DNA of 64,000 nucleotides, from positions 92,017,484 through 92,081,483 of the forward strand of contig CM066313.1 in the NCBI GenBank assembly GCA_033807775.1. The letters are read 5' to 3'. The DNA comes from Saussurea involucrata (Eukaryota > Streptophyta > Magnoliopsida > Asterales > Asteraceae). Shown here piece by piece: positions 55,282 to 64,000 of this stretch. A model generated the notes under the pieces. That model had not been told where the DNA came from. It saw only the letters and a list, made by a program, of their open reading frames with translations, and ran no database searches. The translations under genes and the position numbers were made by a program. How positions within the stretch are numbered: the stretch's first letter is position 1; every line of letters begins with the position of its first letter.

Positions 55282-58044
55282 TGTAACACCCGTAATTTCC
55301 GGATAGTACAACTTCGAATCGGTGTGGAACCGATCTTTAAGAAAAATATGAAAAATAGGATTTTGGATTAAATCCTAGATTTTATGGTATTGTTGGATGG
55401 GTAATTCGAATACGAGTCCAACGGTTCTTTCCGGAGCGAAATCGGAGCTAAAACGAAGAAGTTATGGCCAAAACAACTTTCGGTACAATCTCGGCTAAAG
55501 TGACCAGCGAAAGTGACACAGCGAGAGTGACATGGTCACTTTAGCATGTATCAGATCTGATGGAAAACTTGGGAACTTTCGGTACATCTTGTGCGAAAGT
55601 GACACAGCGAGAGTGACATGGTCACTTTAGCATGTATCAAATCTGATGAAAAACTTTGGAACTTTCGGTACATTTTGTGTGAAAGTGACACAGCGAGAGT
55701 GACATGGTCACTTTAGCATGTCACTTTAGCCGTCGGGTACCTGGAGTTTAAAAATACGATTTCAACCCCATTTCACTCCTCACTTCTCCCATATCATCCA
55801 TTTCTCTCCCAAACCGAAACCCTAAGCCTCCAAAGTCGATTTTGAGCTATTTAGCCACAAGATTCGAGTTTTGCAAGTGATCTTCTTCATCTACCATGGT
55901 TTTAGGACACAATCTTGAAACCCTTTCACTTCATCTTCTCCACCAATTTCTAGGGTTTTTACCCAACCCTTCCACTCCATTTGAAGATTAGGAGTTGTGG
56001 TGCATCTTGGAGGTTGTAGAGACATTTTAGGTTGGTGGATTCAAGTATGGTTAAGGTAAATCTTCTCTTCTCTTCATTTTGAAGTTAGGGTTTTGGATAA
56101 GTGAGTATTTTGGTATATTATGGATGGATGATGATTCTTTATGGTTAGACTTGGTTATTGATGGTTGGAAATTCATAAATCTAGGTTTTGGAAGTTTTGG
56201 CTTGAAAATGCAAACTTCATCAAAGGAGCTTACGTTGGAGAAACTCTAGATTTAGCTTAATCTAGCAAAGGTGAGTTCAAGTTGATTTGTGAAAACTTTG
56301 TACATGCCAAAAATAGTATTTTCCAAATGAGTGTGTGTTTTACTTGAAAATATCAATTGTTGAGTTGTTTGGGTAATTTAACCTCTTTGTAGTATTTATC
56401 TTCATAAATGTGTAAAACACCCATATTTGGGATTTTGGGATATTTGATGTTTAGAAATCATAATTATATCCTTAAAAGATTTATTACTCAAAATGGAGTC
56501 TATTTGATGGTTTAATCATATGTGTATAAATGATTTTATAAACCATTTGGGAGAATGCACGTTTTAGTGTCAATAACCATATTGAGAATTATAAGGGTGT
56601 GAGTCCTTTTGGAAAAACCCTTTTTGTTTAATCCGTGTTGAGTTTTGGATTGATAATAATCTTATGGTACTTGTTTACCCGATGGATGTTTAAATGCATT
56701 TCTATGTTATTTGAAGACCGTTATTTATGGGACTAATATGTTTGATCATTTTGCTCGGTTTTGACTTGAGATAGTCTTGGGACAATTGTCCGGTTTAAAG
56801 GATTCAATGTGGAGTCTTGTTATGGGTTGCTTTTATTGCACCATTTTGTATTTATTGCACGTTTGGATATTTACATGCTTGGGTGAGTGAGTCATTCCGG
56901 GATTGGCATGTTGTTATAGACTGTGTTGCATGGAATCCATAGGCACGTGAGTCAGGCTTTATTTGATGGTCTGCTAGGTGTCGCATTTATGTTGAAGGCA
57001 CCAACGTATCACAAGGTGTCGCATTCATGCTGAAGGCACTAAGGTATCTCAAAGTGTCGCATTTATGCTGAAGGCACTAAGGTATCTCAAAGTGTCGCAT
57101 TTATGCTGAAGGCACTACGGTATCCCAGGGTGTCGTATTTATACTAAAGACACTAAGGACCTCGACTCTTGGTTAGAACTATTAATGCTACGGGTCTCCC
57201 CCGTCAATGACCAACCTATTTGGGACCTTATGTTGTCCCTGTTTTATTATTATTGTTGGTCTTATACTTTGACTGCTTTTGGATGATTTCAATATTGAAT
57301 TTCCCACATGTATGTTAGGGTTTAAATAAAGCAGGTCACTTTCGTATTTATGGTATTTGGAACTCCTTTACATTTTACGGTTGCGTGAGTATTGCGTCGT
57401 ATTATGTTTTCATTGGAGGGTTATAATTAAATGGATGGTTTTCCATGATTTATGGGTTGAGTAATTTGTTGTCAACCGTATTTGAAAGTTTTGCCTATTA
57501 AAGGTTTATTCACGTATTGAATGAGTTTTGGATTGTATTCATTTTTGGGAAAACGCTTTATACCTTTTGGGGAATATTACTCATGGATTTTGGGGTGCGT
57601 TGAAAATGAGTCATTTATATCCTTTGTAAACTCCTTTGGAAATCAAAACCTTTATTACAAACTTTCTTTCAAAGAATTGTTTAATTCATGCTATAAACTC
57701 TTGAACTCACTAGGCATTAGCCTAACCCTTTTTATTTGTCGGCATGTGCAACATGTCTCAGGTTGGGAGTAGTTCTAGTGACACGTGTGAAAGATTGTGT
57801 GCTAGAAATGTGCTCGAGAGGTGGATTGTCGTAGTGATATTTTCCGCATCAAACCTTGGGAATAGCACTTGTGTTCGGGTTTAGTGACATCCGAAGTGAG
57901 TTTAGTCTTGGTTATAAGACTTGTTTTACTATATTTTGTTTGGAGACAATTATAGTTTGTATGTTGAGGTATTTCACCTATTGTTTCGGATGTAATTATA
58001 ATTTTTTTTAATTAGTTGCTCTTTCCGAATTTGAGGGTGTTACA
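55282..58044 (+). repeat. LARD-C LTR2, 2763 bp
   Basis: Near-identical to LTR1. It is followed by a PBS and internal sequence instead of flanking DNA, so it is the middle LTR of a tandem unit. 38-bp repeats at 56977-57160. Confidence 0.93.
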
Positions 58045-58841
58045 AGTTGGTATCAGAGCATAAGTTTGAGAGATTTAGGTGTTGATTTTGGATACCTAGA
58101 CTCAAACTAGTGTTTGTTTAAGTAAATGAGAGTGAAATTCACCACTAGGCACTTTAAGATAGGATGTTTTGAAGTTGATGGAACTGTTAGAAACGAGAAT
58201 CACGTCGAGAGTAGCAAGGATAATCATGTACGGTGCGTTCATAGTGACACCTGGCCAGTGTCATGGCGAACCTATTAGTACATGTGCATACTTGAATTAC
58301 TTTAATGTGATGATCGTTGGGGTAGTGAAAGTGGTTCTGAGCTAGTAGTCGTTGGAATAGATGGACGATTCTAGTATTAGTCACTTTGAGTGACGATAAG
58401 TATGATATTTGCTTTAAGTAGACCGTTTTGGGTCAAGATTGATGGTTGGACTAGAACCATAGGCTTATTGAGCCGACTTTGAATTGAGGAAAAACCGTAA
58501 GGTTAATCGATGTAATTTCCGACTTAGCCTTAAGAGGTTTGAATATCCGGGTGAAATTGGTGGACCGGAGGATTATGGAGGAGCGTGAGTTGAGACGTTG
58601 AGTGCCGACTAAATTATGCACGAAATTTATTTTTGAAAATAAATTGCATTAATTATTTCTTGTGTTTTGAATCCATATATGGACTGTGTTATAATTTTGG
58701 GAAATGTTTAGCACACACACAAGATTTTAAATCATGAGTTTTGAACCCGCACGAAAATGTTTGAGGTATTTCACCTATTGTTTCGGATGTAATTATAATT
58801 TTTTTTAATTAGTTGCTCTTTCCGAATTTGAGGGTGTTACA
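58045..58841 (+). repeat. Second internal copy fused to the last 80 bp of a third LTR
   Basis: 58045 to about 58760 repeats 51805-52520 almost exactly. At ATGTT it switches to the last 80 bp of an LTR (GAGGTATTTCACC...GGGTGTTACA). Both parents have ATGTT at the switch (52519 and 51722), so a microhomology deletion removed the rest. Confidence 0.9.
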
Positions 58842-61800
58842 GCTTTTGAGGAGCTAAGGAAGGTCTGCTTTTGTGAGAGAGAGTCTGTTCTTCTGGTTCA
58901 TCAGTGTCAGAGATCAAATCTAAGACTGGGATTATTTCATCAGCAGCAGCTGGCTTTATTGGTGAGGTCGCAGTTGTAGAACCTTTAGCGACATCCTCAA
59001 ACAGGGGAGAGGACTAGCTAAAACACAGCGATCTTACAAATAAGAACTTGGGTAGAAAAACTTGGGTAGAAAGAGAAAGAGAAATATGTTCAGGTGAAGG
59101 CTAGGGTAGTAGAACTAATGGAGGAGGGATGGAGTGAGAGATGTTTAGTGTACCTGACAAACCGGCTTTTCAAGCAAGATCATCAGATTTTCATCTTCAG
59201 CGACGCTTTTGCCTTTGCCTTTCTCAGCTCCAGAAGCTGAGGGCTTTGTCTTTGTCCGCTCCCCTGTAGGTTCATTTATTGAGATTCCCTTAAGAGCTTT
59301 GATTCTTTGGGCAGGTTTGACGATAAAGAAATCATCGTCATCTTCGTCATCATCATCATCATTCTTTGGAGAGGAAGATGGTTCATCATCAGGGATGTCG
59401 ACGGCTTCATCATCTTATGCTTCGGATTCATCAGCTTCTTCTTCGAGTTGCTCCCCCTTAGATACAGAGGCGAGCTTCTCGGTTCCCTCAGGGTGTTCAT
59501 CTCCCTGAGGTCCAGCGTTGATTTCTTCATTCTCCTCTCCCCTGATAGATTCATCATGGGAAAGGTTTTCAGCGCTCTTTTCTTCAATGCTCTTCTCTTT
59601 AGGATGTTCAGCTCTCTTCTCCTCAGTGCTCTTCTCTTTGGGATGTTCAGCGCTCTTCTCCCCCTCTTTTTCATGATGACTGGGGGAGGAATGGGTAGAT
59701 TCAGCAGCATTGGTAGGTTCTCTGTCTTCTTGGCCAGAGAGACCTACACAAACTTCAATCTTTGCTATTCTGTCTTCAAGGCCAGAAATAGCTGGATTGA
59801 TCTTATTCAGCTCTTTGCGATCCGCCGCTGTGAAGTTTTCGGTTTCAGGGACAGGGGCAGGAGTATTCGCATTCTTCAGCAGTTGCTCGATCATCGTTTT
59901 CATCGAACCAACGTCGGTCTTTACAGAGCCTAAGTCAGTTGTCAGAGTTTGAACATTTGTCTTCACAACAGATAAATCACCCTCTAGTGTTCCAACAGAT
60001 GTCTTCAGCGTTGTGACCTCGCTGGACATTGATGAAACTGAGCTTTTGAGTGAGGTGTAGTCTGTGTAGATATCAGCGAGCACCTTAGCGAAGTCGCTGA
60101 GAGTCTTATCAACCTGCTTCAAGTCATCTATGGAGGCTTTCTTCTCCACCACCGTTGTCAGCGTTGTCAAATTTTCTCCAGCGGTTGTTACAGCTGTAGA
60201 GTTGTTGGAGATTGTGGTGGTGAGACTTGTCAGCTTTGTTTCCACGGATTTCAGGGAATCGTTGATGTCTCCCAAATTAGGACCTGTAACAGATAAGTAC
60301 TTGTGAACAAAGGAAAGCTCAGAAGTTTCAGGTTTAGTTACAGTGTGTATGGTTTTAGTTGTACCTGCAGGAGGATTGACGAACTCGTCAAAGTTGCAAG
60401 TTCCAGAAAAATGTTCCATATCTTCCTCAAATGTACGGTGAGGGATGGTGATCTCTGCAGGTCCTGTCTTCATCATTTTTTGAGAAGCGTCAGCGGTGGC
60501 TTCTAGAATGATGGCATCTCCAGTGTTCTTTGGAGGAGAGTCCAAGTGAGTAGAGGGAGAAGCGAAGGATAAGAATTTGGTTCGGGTACTGAGATCAGCG
60601 TTGGATTCGCTGAAAATCACTTCATTAGTCTTTGGAGAGACTGAAGGAGGTTGGGTAGATTCCAAGTTTCTAACCTCAGCGTTTAGAGACGCTGAAGCCT
60701 GGATTGAAGGGATGGCTTGAATGGGTGTGGCAGAGCGTACCACAGAACTTTCCTTCAGCTCGGCAGAATGAGCTGAGGAGTCTTCAGCAAGAGATTGCTG
60801 GGGCTGCTCCTTGGTTTTCTTGATCCTTTTGGAACCAAGTTGGGTTGAAGAGTGTTTCCTTTTCTTAGAAGAAGAGGTTTGTGTGGCCGGGGTATCAGCG
60901 ATGGGTATTGTCGCTGAAGGAGCCACAAAAGTCGAAGAATTTGGGTTGAGAATAGTGAGAAGGGTAGAAAGACGTACCTCATTTTCGACAGGTTTGAAGT
61001 CGAGCACCTTAGAGCCAACCTGAGAGAGTTTCAGGTCACCCTCTTTCGGGTAGCTGTCCTTCAGGCCATATTGAAAGATGGCGCTGATGAATCTTGGGTA
61101 TGGAACCCATGCAGGTCTGTCAGCGGCAGAGTCTACTCTTTGCAGCAAGTCATCATAAATGATGGATGCTCAATCAATGTGTAGACCTTTCAGCAGAGCA
61201 TATCCCATAGCTTGCTGAGGTTGAGCGGCTTGATCAGAGGAGCCGGTCTTCGCTGTCATGCAGCTGATCAGATGGGCAAAGATGAAGTTCATCTCGCTTG
61301 GCATTTTTGATTTCTTTATCAGCGTCAGCTTTTTCTCGGGCTTCTTGTCCCTTCCAGTTTCCCAGATGTAACCCATTGCGTCGAGGAAAGCAATGATGGC
61401 GTCTTTGTCAGCTTGCTTCTTATGGTCAGGGAATGGAACAAAAGGTTTTTCTTTGGTAGCGCTGGGAAAGTTTAGAGCTTTGCGAATTATAGCGAGGGTT
61501 ATCTTTATTGTGCCATACTCAGTATCGCTGAGTATGCAGTCGATGGTTTTGGATGGATCTTTGGCAGAGGGTAGCTGAGAGTGTCTGGCAGAGTACCAGA
61601 ACTGGGATAGCAGTAGCTGACTAGCAGGAGGTGAAATGGTCAGTGCCGTTGAAATACAACTATTCTTAAGGAAATTCACAGCATCATCCAGATTGTGACT
61701 TGCTTTCGAGGAGGAAACTCGAAAAGCGCAGAGAGGTTGTTTATCTTGGTCCAGTCAAGTTGATCCAGAGTAAACTTAACCTGTGGATCCTTGGTGAATT

Positions 61801-61861
61801 CCACTTCCTCAGAGTCAGTGGAGGTATTCTCAGCGGTGGCATGAATCTTGGAAGTTGCCAT
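58842..61861 (-). pseudogene. SIRE-2 env-like ORF, 5' part, with one probable intron
   Basis: ATG at 61861 (MATSKIHATAENTSTDSEE). Order: acidic start, domain with LSQFWYSARHSQLP and MGYIWETGRDKKPEKK, YALLKGLHID, TGA at 61170-61172 where Trp is expected, then LLQRV..., PYPRFISAIFQYGL. Next come a Ser/Thr-rich linker, a coiled coil of about 150 residues (SLKSVETKLTSLTTTISNNS...VGSMKTMIEQLL), EHPKEKS.EEK repeats, TAA at 59415-59417, a Lys/Asp-rich tail and a GT-AG intron (59153-59014, 140 nt) that restores frame before LARD-C. A 1-2 nt shift occurs near 61690. Similar ORFs follow pol in Sireviruses. No signal peptide or membrane helix. Confidence 0.6.
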
Positions 61862-62197
61862 TTCTCTGTATTATCAGTTCAACCAAAGATGTTAACAAGT
61901 AAGAATTATCTTAATGTGGAAAGATTTTTCATTAAGATGGTTCGAATTTTGTCCATTTCATTCAGACAAAAATGTCTTAATGAAGATTAGGGTTTTCTTC
62001 TTTCAAAGTATCGCTGTTAAGGAAGAGATATTCAGCGATGCATTTTGTTTTGAAATCTTGCATTTTCATGCGTTTGTCAGAGAGAGAAAAACATACCTTG
62101 ATATCAGCTAACCAAGTTTATTTAGAGAGAATATGATTTAATAGGTTATACGAATTGATTTTATCCTATCGCTGATCAATGTGAACCGCTGAAGATT
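61862..62197 (-). other. Spacer between pol and env-like ORF
   Basis: Non-coding, AT-rich, 336 bp. Includes AACATACCTTGATATCAGC near 62090, which on the minus strand gives a possible GTATGT splice donor for an env-like transcript. Confidence 0.4.
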
Positions 62198-64000
62198 TTA
62201 CCCTTCAAAGTTTAGCATTCCAAGCTCGCTGATAAGAAAGTTGAATCTTGTCTCATCAAGAGGTTTGGTAAATAAATCAGCTAACTGATAATCAGTTGGG
62301 ATAAAATGAAGTTCTATATCACCATTCATCACATGATCTCTGATAAAATGATATCTGATTTCTATGTGTTTCGTCTTTGAGTGTAGCACTGGATTATTTG
62401 CTATAGCGATGGCACTAGTGCTGTCGCAATAGATTGGAATTTTGGAGAGCTGAAGATCATTGTCTAGTAGCTGATTTCTCATCCACAAGACCTGAGAACA
62501 ACAACTTCCAGCGGCTACATACTCAGCTTCAGCTGTGGAAGTGGACACTGAATTTTGCTTTTTACTTGTCCAACTTACCAGCTTTCCACCTAGGAGCTGA
62601 CATCCTCCTGTGGTGCTTTTCCTATCCATTCTGCATCCTGCAAAATCACTATCTGAATAGGCGGTTAGATCGAATCCTGAATCTTTGGGATACCAAAGAC
62701 CTAGATTCGCTGTACCCTTAAGATATCGAAAGATTTGCTTTACAGCTTTCATATGAGATATCTTAGGTTCAGCTTGATATCGTGCACACAAGCAAGTTGC
62801 AAACATAATATCGGGTCGGCTAGCTGTAAGATACAGTAGTGAGCCGATCATCCCACGGTACAGCGTGACATTGACAGGAACACCCTTAGTGTCCTTATCA
62901 AGTATCAGCGGTGGTGCCATAGGGGTTTTCATAGCTGAACTTTCAGTTAAGTCGAATTTCTTCAGCATATCTTTAACATACTTTCCCTGATTAATAAAAG
63001 TTCCTTTTTCAGTTTGCTTAATCTGAAGACCAAGGAAATATGTTAGTTCACCCATCATGCTCATTTTATACTCATCCTTCATTCTATCAGTGAAACGAGT
63101 ACAAAGTTCGGGGTTAGTAGAACCAAATATAATGTCATCAACATATATTTGAACTAGAATGATATGACCTTTCACTTTCCTGAAAAATAGAGTTTTGTCA
63201 ATTTTGCCTCGCTCAAATTTTTCAATATGGAGATAAGCAGAGAGAGTGTCATACCATGCACGAGGAGCTTGCTTTAAGCCATAAAGTGCCTTGTCCAGCT
63301 TATAAACATAATCTGGACACTTAGGATCTGAGAATCCTGGAGGTTGTTCCACATAAACTTCTTCATTCAGCTTTCCATTTAGAAAAGCTGACTTAACATC
63401 CATCTGATGTACTTTGAAGTTTTTGTGTACAACATATGCTAAGAATAGACGAATAGATTCAAGTCATGCTACGGGAGCAAATGTTTCGTCATAATCTATG
63501 CCTTCCTCTTGTCTGTATCCCTGAGCAACAAGACGAGCCTTGTTGCGGGTTACAGTACCATGTTCGTCCAACTTGTTTCGATAGACCCATTTAGTGCCTA
63601 TCACTGTTTTGTCAGTTGGTCTTCGAACAAGTTTCCAAACTTTTTTCTTTCGAATTCAGTCAGCTCTTCTTGCATGGCGCTGACCCAGTTTGGATCTTTG
63701 AGGGCATCATCTACTTTCTTTGGTTCAGTTAGTGAAATAAAATTTACAAATAAACAAATATTACCTGCACTTCGTCGAGTCTGAATTCCAGCGTTTGGAT
63801 CACCAAGAATTTGATCAATTGGGTGACTTATAGTCCATCGCTGAGCCGGAACGTGAGACGCTGACTCAATTTGAACTGGAGGAGCTGAAGATGAAGCTTC
63901 AGCGACGTCGGGAGTATCAGCCAAGAGAGGAATGAATGCAGTTGTCATTATATTCACTGATTGCTGAGAAGTAGATGGAATGTCTGAGACATTTGGATCA
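62198..64000 (-). pseudogene. pol: SIRE-2 reverse transcriptase and RNase H (Ty1/copia), truncated by window end
   Basis: From the right: linker with RWTISHPIDQILGDPN and TRRSAGN, start of RT (WVSAMQEELTEFERKK), a 1-nt shift in the A-rich run near 63645, KARLVAQGYRQEEGIDYDET, TGA at 63464-63466 (APVA*LESIR, Arg expected), MDVKSAFLNGKLNEEVYVEQ, LYGLKQAPRAWYD, catalytic YVDDIIFGS, then RNase H with YSDSDFAGC, STAEAEYVAAGSCC, YCDSTSAIAIANNPV and HSKTKHIEIRYHFIRD, ending FNFLISELGMLNFEG. Only two lesions are visible in 600 codons. Copies element RNA into DNA in active relatives. Confidence 0.92.

Larger units (their letters stand above)
49004..58841 (+). mobile_element. LARD-C, young coding-free LTR element in tandem rearranged form
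   Basis: LTR1 49004-51804, internal 51805-55281, LTR2 55282-58044, partial internal 58045-58760, partial LTR3 to 58841. GCTTT on both sides (48999-49003, 58842-58846) shows a single insertion into the SIRE-2 env-like ORF. LTR1 and LTR2 differ by roughly eight substitutions seen by eye plus one 38-bp repeat unit, so it is recent. No gag, protease, RT or integrase. Same family as LARD-A. Confidence 0.92.
46703..64000 (-). mobile_element. SIRE-2, Sirevirus (Ty1/copia) with env-like ORF, 5' end outside window
   Basis: Minus strand: RT/RNase H to the right, env-like ORF, PPT and 3' LTR (46703-47663) to the left. Inserted in the GP 5' LTR. LARD-C (49004-58841) splits the env-like ORF. Integrase, protease, gag, PBS and 5' LTR must lie beyond 64000. 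pol-then-env order with a PPT of AGGGGGAGA type is characteristic of Sireviruses. Confidence 0.85.

Noticed and set aside
59276..59933. ORFs overlapping the env-like acidic/lysine repeats in other frames
   Set aside because: Low-complexity shadows of the EHPKEKS and Asp/Glu-rich coding strand.
58842..61861. True viral envelope glycoprotein
   Set aside because: No signal peptide, membrane helix or cysteine pattern; the name env-like reflects position only.

Overview
The window is repeat DNA from a plant nuclear genome, almost certainly a eudicot. I see no host gene. What is present is a stack of nested LTR retrotransposons: primer-binding sites (initiator-tRNA-Met and tRNA-Asp types), polypurine tracts, Ty3/gypsy and Ty1/copia coding domains, plant-type GT-AG introns and 5-bp target duplications. 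The Sirevirus with a large env-like ORF weakly suggests an asterid, but I cannot name the species.

Region 1 (1-13516, minus strand): LARD-A, a coding-free element with 2.76-kb LTRs (left LTR cut by the window edge). Inside it sits SIRE-r (4130-9431), a Sirevirus remnant with one LTR, a multi-polypurine-tract 3' region, an open 600-codon coiled-coil gag-type ORF and a leader made of palindromic 31-bp repeats, but no pol. Region 2 (13517-15269): a short AT-rich stretch with MITE-like features, then a candidate LTR fragment packed with CCGG motifs.

Region 3 (15270-40357): Tat-lineage Ty3/gypsy elements in a nest. TAT-0 (+, from 15270) has a broken gag-protease and a scrap of reverse transcriptase. 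TAT-1 (+, from 19380) is inserted in that RT. TAT-2 (-, 22314-37905, target duplication ACCAT) splits the TAT-1 protease. A Del/Tekay-like element, DEL (-, 28805-37146), lies inside the TAT-2 5' LTR and has lost its chromodomain and 3' LTR to a deletion. TAT-1 and TAT-2 carry gag-protease and no pol, plus a second gene on the opposite strand that appears to be spliced.

Region 4 (40358 to the end): GP (-, from 40358), a gag-protease-only element with a tRNA-Asp primer site, interrupts TAT-1. SIRE-2 (-, 46703 to beyond 64000), a Sirevirus with RT/RNase H and an env-like ORF, is inserted in the GP 5' LTR. LARD-C (+, 49004-58841, target duplication GCTTT), a young coding-free element in a rearranged LTR-internal-LTR-internal'-LTR' form, splits the env-like ORF. 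Relative order from oldest: TAT-0, TAT-1, then TAT-2/DEL and, separately, GP, SIRE-2, LARD-C.

How the parts work together: TAT-1, TAT-2, GP and both LARDs would need reverse transcriptase and integrase from partners elsewhere. Most coding regions are dead mainly through nonsense changes of the CAG-to-TAG, CGA-to-TGA and TGG-to-TGA kinds, as expected for heavily cytosine-methylated DNA. The least expected items are a membrane-anchored ORF in the DEL leader, the spliced antisense gene of the TAT elements, a series of covarying hairpins beside polypurine-like motifs in GP, and the palindromic 31-bp array in SIRE-r.
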